DNA of 64,000 nucleotides from Apostichopus japonicus. Lineage: Eukaryota; Echinodermata; Holothuroidea; Aspidochirotida; Stichopodidae. Under the pieces are notes generated by a model that was given only the letters and a program-made list of their open reading frames with translations, did no database searches and was not told the origin of the DNA. A program made the position numbers and the translations under genes. Below are positions 1-64,000 of this stretch, in pieces. The stretch covers positions 11,578,678-11,642,677 of the forward strand of contig NC_092579.1 of NCBI RefSeq assembly GCF_037975245.1, in the 5' to 3' direction. Positions within the stretch are counted from its first letter, which is position 1, and each line of letters starts with the position of its first letter.

Positions 1-3000
1 GTGAGTTGCCTTGTACTATTATTATGGGATGAATTCTTATTATTATGGGATGTATTCTTATTATTATGGGATGGAGTGAATAAGGTAGCATGGTAGGGGG
101 AAATTAAGATAAGACACTGATGCCGAGTTAAGTTTACAGTAGTTACAGTAGTTAGAGGAGAAGAGTGGAAGGATTAAGTTTGTAATAGTTAGAGGAGAAG
201 AGGGGAAGGATTAAGTTTGAAATGGTTGGGCACGAGATCATAATTATTTTCTTAGACTAACTTCATCAGTAATAGGGTAGAGGACCAGTATTAAATTAAT
301 TAGAAGTTAAATGGACACTTAATTGAAGCTATTTACCCATGGAGTTTTTATAGAAGTTTAGTGAATACCTGGAGCTTGTTCTACAAATGGATATTCTATT
401 TTAGTAAAAACCTGGAACTGTTTTACAAGGAAATTTCATATTTAATAAAAGTTTATCACCCGGAGCTGTACCAATGGAGGCAGAACTTTATTTCATCCTG
501 TACTAATATCTGGCAACGATATAATTTTCTGTTGTGATGGAACTGAACTATAAATTCCCATTTTAATTCAATGTTTGGATCCGGAAGTGAACCCCTGCGA
601 TGACCCAACCCGAGTGATGAACAGTTTCTCCTAGAGACGCCCCAAGCTGAGACGCCCAAGAGGTTATTTCCCCGAGTAGCGAGCTGTCCAGAGAACCACC
701 CAATCCAGAGACGTCCCCAACTAAGTGAACCGCCCTAGAAGTTTCCCAAGGAGACAATTTCGTTCTCAAATTGTATTCGGTCGACCCGCGCCGGGATTTT
801 GTTATTATTTTCGTTGGGACTGATAAGTATTATTTTTCCATTAAGTTCAGTGGAGTCGTTATAAGAAGTAAGATTTCCGAGATATGTAAGTTACACCCAT
901 TTATATAATTTCACATATTACCTTAAGTAACCCCATTGATATTAATACAACGTCCATGTGCATCGTAAACACACCACTTTACCTTTATTTGTTTGTTTTT
1001 GTGTGAGCATTCCGCCTTTTTAAGTTGTCCCCACGATCTCAGAGTAAATCGGCCCTACCCTGATTTGGAGGTGCCACTTGTAATCTTCCCAAACCTAAAA
1101 ATATATTTAAGCCTCGTCACTGCGTTTTTGACCGGCTACATGTACATAAGATTGAAAACGAATGTTTTCCACCTCCACCTCCCATACCCCTCTCTGGACA
1201 CAGGACTCACTCTTAATTAATATATATATATGTTATATATTGAATTCACCATAAGAGTCTTTACAAAAGTTGCAGTTGTTTTGTATAGATTATTGCTTTC
1301 TTCGTAATACATGTCTTTGTATATACTTGCTTTTATTTAATACCTTTGATACAAGTAATGACAATTACTATATAGGTTAATATCTATCATTCGATAAAGA
1401 TAACTTTTTAATCAATGGAATTAAAGTGTTGGCAGTGTGTCTTCTGTTCCCAAGGTATCATGCAGGCACCCTTTCTTTATAAATGTGTTTTTTTTTTAAT
1501 GCTATTGGTTCATACCTTTGAAATTTAGAAATAACGAAACCTTTTGTTAAGAGCTTCAATGGTGCTGCTGCGCCATCTATAATAGTGTATGTGTGTCAAA
1601 CTTTTATATTTGGTTACCTTCAGTTTCAATGGCATTTCTGTAACCGTCAGCGAACATCAAATACATTCAGACTAGTCACTTGTGACTTTTTCGCGTTTTT
1701 GTTTTGTTATAAACCTGAAAAAAAAAATTGAGTTAACGAAGCTGCCTGTAACACATCTCAACCTAACAGCCTCTGAAAAAAAGATATGGCTCACCGAAAG
1801 GGTATCCTTTGTCATTTCTCCTCCACCTCCACCCCTCAGCCCTGTACCTTACCAAATTATGCAGAACCAATCACCAAACCAAGCAGCTGATGACCGAGAT
1901 GGAAACTTTTCTTGTATTCAGCATACAGATTGATCTCTACCAAAGACAACGGGCGTCTTCTACTCAATGTGGTTCACCTACAAACCTACCCCCTGGTCCC
2001 CAAGAGTTTGCGTCTGGTTTGCCTCTTAAACATCTAACTAGGCGACAGCTAATTTTCGTAAAGGGCGCCTGGTCATTTCCCCTACGTTACTACATCCAAA
2101 CCAGAAGTATTTATTTGGCACTGCATTTCGACAATTGGGAAAAAAAGACTTCAACAACGGAAGCAAAGATAAAATACCGATGATTCACAATGAGATCGTC
2201 CATTCCAATAGCAACTTCTGTACAAACAGTACAACGTTTACATCTTTGTGCACATGTATGTATGCAGCGACGTACATGGCAACTCTAAATGTTACCGACA
2301 CACTTAAGCCAATGCATATTTGGTCGAGACTTCTGATTCTATCTACGGATGCCCTCCAGCTAATTTCCAATTGCCAACAGCCTCTCCTATTCGTATGAGG
2401 CGAAACGCACATATTATCTAATAGGCTGGTCGGTGGGCGATACGGTAGATTATATAACAATGTTTTCACAATTTGACCCCTGGTGACCCTCAGTGACGTT
2501 TTATCTCCCCCAAAAACAATTATCTTCTTCTACTTAATGTGGTACTCCTACACCAAATATGAGATTGGTCCAAGCTTCCCTTCTTGTGAATACACACATA
2601 CACACACACACCCATCCGCCTGTATGACTACAAAGGTTACGATTATCAAAACCAATCATAATCATAATCATAATAATCATAATAACCATTACATTATAAT
2701 AAACGTAATCATAATAATAATCATAAAAATCATAATCTTAGAAATACGACAGAGCAGTTTGACGAAACGAACAGCCAAGTCGAGCGAATTCCCGCGCGTT
2801 TTCACGCAAGTTTGGCTTCATTATCAAGTTTATAATAACGCGGTGCAAAAATCATTATCAAAGAAGTGCGTGTGCAGATGCGCGCGTGTACTGGTCTCAC
2901 GTTTTTGTTTGTAAGAAGTAAAGGCTGACGCGCAAGCGTATGTATATTTCAAATATAAAGTTGTTCTACTTACGGAACACACTTGGTTTTTAGGTAAGTA

Positions 3001-3044
3001 TCCAAATCGACCTACATTGGAGGTTTTGGAGGTACAAGTTCATC
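1..3044. other. 5' flanking region, no recognised gene
   Basis: No exon or conserved protein was recognised. Positions 1-80 hold three or four copies of a short TTATTATGGGATG-type repeat, and 2598-2612 is a short CA run. Positions 2640-2745 are an imperfect AATCAT/ATAATC microsatellite. From about 2750 to 2945 CpG dinucleotides become much more frequent (for example CCGCGCG and GCGCGCG), as expected near a promoter. Open frames here are short and have no recognisable family. Confidence 0.5.
2750..3044 (+). promoter_or_regulatory. probable promoter and 5'UTR of the upstream formin transcript
   Basis: A local CpG-rich stretch in otherwise AT-rich, CpG-poor DNA lies directly upstream of an ATG with a good Kozak context (A at -3, G at +4) at 3045. 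An in-frame TAG at 2991 precedes that ATG. A GTAAGT at 2994 could be a donor for a non-coding 5' exon, in which case translation would start elsewhere, for example at ATG 3982. No TATA box was identified with confidence. Confidence 0.35.
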
Positions 3045-58697
<55,653 letters not shown>

Positions 58698-59003
58698 CAA
58701 TTTTACCTGGATGGTCTGAAATTGGCAAATCGAATATTGTCGATTGAAGTAGAAATTCTTCCTCCCGAACTGAGAAGACCGGAAGAGCAGCTGGTAGCAA
58801 AAAATGGTATTTATGCTCTTTTTTGAGAATAATGTAAAGAATGTTAATGTGTCACCAGGAGCCGGCCCCTGTTCACAAAATGGTGCACTCAGAACATGGT
58901 TCTGGGGCCGACTGAATACTCATGAACTGCTGCTGCATGGTGTAGTGTTCCAGAGTAGTTCTAAACCTTGGAGGCAACACTGCAAAACTGACCGAGTTAA
59001 GAA

Positions 59004-59307
59004 ACGTGTGGTGGCCAATTGGCTAAGGCGTCGGACTCGTGATCCAAGGATTGCTGGTTCGATTCCTGCCTAGTTCATTACGTTGAGTCCTTGTGTAAGA
59101 TGCTTTATCTCACATGCCTCTCTCCACCCAGGGATTAAATGGGTACCTGTGAGGTAAATTGTCATTGGGTGCAGTATATAACTGCTGAAGACTGGAGGGA
59201 TAGTCTCTGGGACAGGTTATCATTGACCAGGGGTAATATAACGTCTGTAAAGGACTTTGAGACTTATCGCTGGTGTAAAGTGCTATATAAATATCAATTA
59301 TTATTAA
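59004..59307 (+). mobile_element. tRNA-derived SINE inside the formin 3'UTR
   Basis: The head contains a RNA polymerase III A box TGGCCAATTGG (59012-59022) and a perfect B box GGTTCGATTCC (59056-59066). The anticodon-loop region CTCGTGA suggests a tRNA-Thr(CGT) origin. The body ends with GTAAAGGACTTTGAG and GTGCTATATAAATATCAATTATTATTA, a tail type shared by many marine-animal SINEs. The acceptor stem is not conserved, so it is not a tRNA gene. Confidence 0.82.
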
Positions 59308-60250
59308 GAAAATTACGGTCCAGGGATGGGCTTTGAACTGATGACCAAAGACGAGGTAACCACGTAACAACCATAATACATGGATGGTCCCTTTATTTGA
59401 AATCAGTTAGGGACAGTTTTGCCTCTAGTCAGCAGATTGGGAGGAGCATTCTAGTGAAGATCACAAACTGTATAGAATTTATATTTCTTATATATTTATT
59501 ATTAGTTCTTCCATGTAAGGCTTATACAGTTGTTCTATGTATGTATATATATATATATAATTAATAAGACTGCTTTCGTCTCAGATGTGCTCAGTACTAC
59601 GTAGGTAATGCATTTGTATGGAAAATCATGTAATAGCTGAAATAAAGATGTTATTTAGAGGTCAAATTGCACACTGATGTTTTATCATATATGAAAATTG
59701 CTTTTTTGATGCTATAATTTGAAAATGGATGATTAATCACCAAAATTACTACTAATGGATGATGATGGTATTATGTAAATCCTACTCTACAGTAACATTC
59801 CATTCCTGTGGCTACAGAAACATGTCATAGGTTCAATTCATTAATACTAAAAAGTCTTTCATGAAATGATAAACAACAGTAAGGTGCTATTAGAAATACA
59901 TATATATATATATGAAATAGAGTAGACGAAACAAGTATAAAGTATTCTGTAGAGAAAAGTATTCAGTAGAGAAACGCATTCTGTAGAGAAAAGTATTGAA
60001 AATTAAATTAATAGGCTTAATTAATATCATAGAGCAGAACAGGTGAAATAACAAGCAAAATGTATTCTTTCTGTAGAGAAATGTAAATAAATTTACCTCC
60101 GATTGAAAATAAATTTATAATCACTGATGATGATATTCTGCCATATTGGGATATACAAAGAAAAACGGTTTTCCCTTTTTTCTGTTAAGAGCTATCTATT
60201 GTAAACCTTTCAGAATGATTTGTAACTAAAAATGAAATTTTTTGTAAAGA

Positions 60251-60256
60251 AATAAA
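60251..60256 (+). terminator. poly(A) signal of the formin gene
   Basis: AATAAA after a T-rich stretch. About 150 bp further on lies the minus-strand poly(A) signal of the converging gene. Confidence 0.45.
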
Positions 60257-60407
60257 CTGGTTTCTATTGAAATGAATTTTTACAGTGCTTCTTTTGCTTC
60301 AGCTGTATATTCTTGCCCAATAGTAGTAGTTCCAATTTCGATGTTACATTAATAGCAGCCAGCACATTATCTTGCAGCTCCATGGAAGCTTGGATTCACG
60401 ATCCATA

Positions 60408-60413
60408 TTTATT
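60408..60413 (-). terminator. poly(A) signal of the C16orf89-like gene
   Basis: TTTATT on the + strand (AATAAA on the - strand) 111 bp past the minus-strand stop codon. Confidence 0.45.
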
Positions 60414-60523
60414 TCTCCCTCCGCTATCTATTTGTTTTAACCTACAAAAGAACCTTTAAACCAAAAACAAACTCTGTTGATATGGCAAGTCAGTCAGTCG
60501 TGGTTAGCGCTGATGCTCTCTCT

Positions 60524-60609
60524 CTATAGCAGCTGTGATATAATGAGGGCGATGTATGATCCAAGCACACCAACGGCAACTGCAGTCTTATGAACCATCT
60601 CCAAATATC
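60524..60609 (-). CDS. C16orf89: C16orf89-like last exon
   Basis: 86 nt, AATTCCTAG acceptor, phase 1 in, stop TAG at 60526-60524. Encodes YLEMVHKTAVAVGVLGSYIA then LIISQLL. The hydrophobic C-terminal helix is a family feature. Confidence 0.88.
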
Positions 60610-63600
60610 CTAGGAATTAAAAGAAAATAATTCAGTTCAGTTACATACAGATCAGTGGAAAGTAACACATAATGGGTTAACCTTATCTGTATAAGTTACT
60701 TTTATTACATACGTCATGTAGACGATCCACATCTTCACACAGATGGTGTACAAGGTTTTATATTTCATCAGAATACCCAGCTCTGGCACACCCATGTTCA
60801 ATACGTTCGTCTAACCTTGAAGTAGGCTTAAGCCAGGGGATGGGTTTTCGAGTAAGATGATTGGAAATATTTAGTGAGACAGAAGGTTGTATCCCTCTGT
60901 ACGCTGAATGGTATTAATAGTTGATGCACTCATCCCATCTGTTGCTAAGAGACCAATGCAGGATATAACAAAATGTTATATCGGGAATAGGAAAATGATA
61001 TGAAAATGGCCAGATGTATACCACTGACCAATATATCCCTGCTTGGAGTAGAACAGTAACACAAAGAAAAAAAGAATCATTCCTCTAATGAACGCCAAAT
61101 GGGTCACCAAATATGATGATGTTCATATATAGTATTCAAGCCAGAAATGTGACTGGAGAAATGAGTATGTTAAGTGATGTGGATGTTAAGTCCATTAATG
61201 GTATCTGCTTATGCAAACTTGATAAATGTCAGGGAATCACAATATGTGATAAGGATGTTGAAGTAACAACTATCAGATGGTTTTGAAAGATGTGTATATG
61301 CAGGTAAATTATATATTTGATGTGCATCTTGTTTCTTGCTTGACAGAATACACCCATATCTGCAAACATTCTGTAAACATTATGGACATAGCTGTCAGAA
61401 CATTGAACCTGGTGATCCATTTGGCGTTCCATAGAATATTGCAACAACATTGCTGCAGTGCAGGCTCACCTAACGATCCTAGGGCACTTGTGTAGTAGCA
61501 GCCATCTTCTGCTTGCCATTCCGTTAGTTTGGTTAACCATTCATCTTGGAGAATTTCATCATATCCAGCTATACTACCAAAAAGAACTGCAAAAGTAGAA
61601 AAGGATAATCTCTCAAGTCATTTGTCAGTGATTGACAGGAGTGGTATAATGATTTCTCTCATATAGGACCTGTTAAACTGAACTTTATATATCAGTGCCT
61701 CAAGAGGCAAAAGAGGCAACTGCCTAGAGGCCCTATAGTAAAGGCTCCAAAGATTAAAGTCTAAGTTGATGATAACGTCGGCTCCTCAGTGGAAATGTCA
61801 ATGTTTTTCCACTGTTTTATCAATTGTAGTAACTCAACCAAAACATGTTCTTTAATTTCATTTGAACAACAGAGCATCCGTGGAAGATATTCAACACCAT
61901 TTGTCTTTCAAAATATTGTACTAAACTGTAAACATGTCTCATTGTTTTGAATGTTTCTTCTGAGGAACTAACCTGATGGCCTGTGCGCTAGTCTTTATAG
62001 TCCAGTCACTTTAACTGATGTGAACCTCAGCTGTTTAAAGGGTCATTTCTCAAAACTTAGAGTACTAGTAATAGAACAAGGAATGATAGCAGTGTCTTTC
62101 AACGTTCTACAAACTACCAAACTGAATTTAGTGACTAAATTTATTCTTTGAGTGATTGTTCTGTTCTGTTTTACGTTTGAACACAGCAGGCTTCTGTAAA
62201 CTTCCTTTGGGAATACTCATACTTAACTCATACTTACTTAACAGATCCTTTTTTTCTTTTAACTAAGCACAGAATATATTTTCTTTTTCTAAAAATTACT
62301 GAACACAACAAAAAGTTTCGCCTACCGTATTCTAAAAATAAATCCTGGTGATCCTCGGGGAACTGAAGGTTGGCTATTGCACATGCGTACTGTATCATTT
62401 TCTCGCCCCCAGCAACCGTCATCCGTCGGAGGAATGGCGCCTTGGTAGCACAGTTCATCTGTAGGATTTCACATTAACTGTTAATTTCGTTGCATGATAC
62501 TTCAAATTAAACTTACATAAATATTTTTCGAAGCAGATTTCATGACAGCAAATGCAATCCATGGGGTGTAACAGAATACTAATGTCATATTAAATATTAA
62601 ATCAGCATGGGTCTTATATAATATATCATCTTGCCTTTCGACTTTATAAATACGAAGAAAAAAACAACGAAATGATTGATTAGTTTATTCCAAAAATAAC
62701 TCGATGCTTTATGAATATAAAATGAGAATCTTGAATTCAGAAAGAAATTTGATCAATCCAAAGATTGCTTGGATTCGTCAAGAATATGCAACTTGCTGAC
62801 TACTTGTCGAGGACAAATATGTCTAATTTTGTTTCGCACAAGCAGAAAATTACTTAATGTCATTTTTAGGCTTTGAAAATATAATTATTTCTAGAAGTTG
62901 GAAGTCGATGAGAACAAGACGCTATTACGGAATAGCTTTCTGGAAAAGAGAAGGACCAAAGCGGGTTTTGGTAATATATATATACATATCCCATCCCTTC
63001 ATCACAACTCAACACAACTTGGTTGTAACGCCCATGACAAGATTGGACTAAATTTTCAGTAAATTTAATACTTAAGATTATACGTATGTGTAAGTAAAAA
63101 TGAAAATATTGGAATGTCATAAATGCTTTTTAAGGCTTTGATTTAGTAGTACAGTGGTAGTATATAACTAAGGTAACATTTTGATGACCGTATGATATTG
63201 CGTATGAAATTGAGTATTATGCAATAGCCTACGTTAAAACCTGTCTAACTAACATTGATGTTAACACATTTTTAAAGAATAACTCAAAATAGGTTAGAAT
63301 TAATCATCAGCCTAACAGGCTGATTTTCCTCTTTTTTCCTCCTTTTTTATGGAAATGAAGATTGATGATTCCTGTCCGGTTCTCAATCTTTCATCGCCCC
63401 ATATAAGTATTCACATAGTATAAATAACGATGTAAAACGAAAATTGGGATATTTTGAAAATGTTCGCTTTTGACTTTCTATTGAAATGAAACTAATCAAG
63501 CTAATAACTTACATTCGTATGGGATTTTAGAATCGAAAAGCACCGGAAACTTAATAAAAGTCACCTCAAAAAATACAAACTCATAGAGCAATAAACAGTT

Positions 63601-64000
63601 GCTATGGTTACTTACTCGTAACGCTGCGATGACGTAAAACAGTTTATGTGTACCACTGTAACCTTTAAATCCAGGTTGTCTGATCATGTGATCTACGCAT
63701 TCCTCTGAGAGACGACATTTTCCAACTCTGTTGAGAATGGCAATTGATATATTATTATGCAGTGAATGAGTATGGAACGCCAAAAGGGCCATATGTGATG
63801 GTTAGACTTCACGATGATAATATAAAAGTACGCGATGATAACCTAAATGTACACGATAATTACGTATAGCCTATACACTTTGGTCCTTTTGGCCATGTGC
63901 CTTTTAACAATAAGTCACTGTGATATCTTACCGAGGGGCTGAGACTTCTGATAAACATTTATTAGACATGACTTCACTGATGAATTCCGTGTAACGAGGG
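60524..64000 (-). CDS. C16orf89: C16orf89-like protein (UPF0764/DUF4735 family), 3' part, 5 exons
   Basis: Joining 64000-63932, 63727-63616, 62458-62326, 61586-61470 and 60609-60524 gives 171 residues plus stop, with all phases consistent. LSEECVDHMIRQPGFKGY followed by THKLFYVIAALR matches the L...C...M..PGC.GY.LSHQLLFF block of vertebrate C16orf89. DLFLEYGVLFGSIAGYDEI and LTEWQAEDGCYYTS match DIFMENIMFCGMGGFSDF...LSWQ...GCFG. The C-terminus HKTAVAVGVLGSYIALII matches the HNTATAVAALGGFL end. The vertebrate protein is a poorly characterised secreted protein; its molecular role is unknown. The N-terminal half, including any signal peptide, is outside the window. The family's second Cys (PGC) is Phe here. 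Confidence 0.88.
60610..61469. other. intron of the C16orf89-like gene, nothing notable
   Basis: AT-rich, no repeats recognised. Confidence 0.55.
61470..61586 (-). CDS. C16orf89: C16orf89-like exon
   Basis: 117 nt, CTTTTGCAG acceptor, TTAG/GTGAGC donor, phase 1-1. Encodes LFGSIAGYDEILQDEW, LTKLTEWQAEDGCYYTS and ALGSL. Confidence 0.9.
61587..62325. other. intron of the C16orf89-like gene, nothing notable
   Basis: No repeat or extra exon recognised. Confidence 0.55.
62326..62458 (-). CDS. C16orf89: C16orf89-like exon
   Basis: 133 nt, TCCTACAG acceptor, TACG/GTAGGC donor, phase 0 in, phase 1 out. Encodes MNCATKAPFLRRMTVAGGEK then QYACAIANL and EDHQDLFLEYG. The ATG is internal, not the gene start. 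Confidence 0.9.
62459..63615. other. intron of the C16orf89-like gene, nothing notable
   Basis: AT-rich. The open frames at 62857-63120 have no splice support. Confidence 0.55.
63616..63727 (-). CDS. C16orf89: C16orf89-like exon with PGF.GY motif
   Basis: 112 nt, CTCAACAG acceptor, CGA/GTAAGT donor, phase 2 in, phase 0 out. Encodes VGKCRLSEECVDHMIRQPGF and KGYSGTHKLFYVIAALR, the most recognisable block of the family. Confidence 0.9.
63932..64000 (-). CDS. C16orf89: C16orf89-like exon (partial at window edge)
   Basis: Ends at CCTCG/GTAAGA in phase 2. Encodes RYTEFISEVMSNKCLSEVSA in the frame required by the next exon. Upstream end outside the window. Confidence 0.75.

Larger units (their letters stand above)
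58698..60256 (+). other. formin 3'UTR with poly(A) signals
   Basis: No further in-frame exon. AATAAA occurs at 59641 and 60251, likely polyadenylation signals. The SINE at 59004-59307 lies inside. An AT-rich short repeat (GTAGAGAAA..TATT..) recurs at 59950-60000. Confidence 0.6.

Noticed and set aside
2994-2999. GTAAGT as the definite donor of exon 1
   Set aside because: It is a good donor, but using it would make the 3045 ATG intronic; I could not decide between a non-coding first exon and the MVIGI start, so neither is asserted strongly.
59004-59075. Functional tRNA-Thr gene
   Set aside because: A and B boxes are present, but the acceptor stem does not pair and the sequence continues into a SINE body and tail.

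Overview
This is animal (metazoan) nuclear DNA. Genes are split into many short exons with GT-AG introns of 0.3-7 kb. The intergenic and intronic DNA is AT-rich and carries (AT)n runs, poly-G/poly-C tracts, several minisatellites, non-autonomous hAT-type DNA transposons and a tRNA-derived SINE. The repeat style and the two gene families suggest a marine invertebrate, perhaps an echinoderm. The species is a guess; the kingdom is not.

One gene fills most of the window. On the + strand, from about 3.0 kb to about 60.3 kb, I assembled a diaphanous-related formin of the FMNL (formin-like) type from raw splice sites. The core runs from 24645 to 58697 (23 exons including two small cassette exons, 911 codons with the stop) and every junction phase agrees. 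It encodes, in order, GBD/FH3 helices, a coiled coil, an acidic linker, an unusually short FH1, a complete FH2 and a 119-residue polar tail. Two 5' routes join this core in phase 0: a single Ser/Thr-rich first exon at 17010-17171 (total 964 aa), or a chain of five exons at 3045-12275 (total 1071 aa). The 5' chain also has an alternative last exon at 5325-5710 with its own stop and AATAAA, so a short protein lacking all formin domains could be made. The FH2 is interrupted at 56949-57258 by what looks like a minor-spliceosome (U12) AT-AC intron: ATATCCTT donor, an exact TTCCTTAAC branch site, and an AC acceptor 15 nt later.

Converging on it from the right edge, the - strand carries the 3' part of a gene of the C16orf89/UPF0764 (DUF4735) family (five exons, 60524-64000, 5' end outside the window). 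The two genes meet tail to tail around 60.25-60.41 kb.

Region by region: 1-3.0 kb, no recognised gene, then a probable promoter; 3.0-5.9 kb, 5' exons and the alternative terminal exon, with a 55-bp tandem repeat; 8.3-10.2 kb, nested TIR elements; 10.6-17.2 kb, further 5' exons and the alternative first exon; 17.2-24.6 kb, large intron with transposon pieces; 24.6-58.7 kb, formin core with minisatellites in its introns (72 bp x 11, 21 bp x about 24, 45-49 bp x 7, 22 bp array); 58.7-60.3 kb, 3'UTR containing the SINE; 60.5-64 kb, C16orf89-like gene. All calls are from reading the sequence by eye; no search or alignment software was run.
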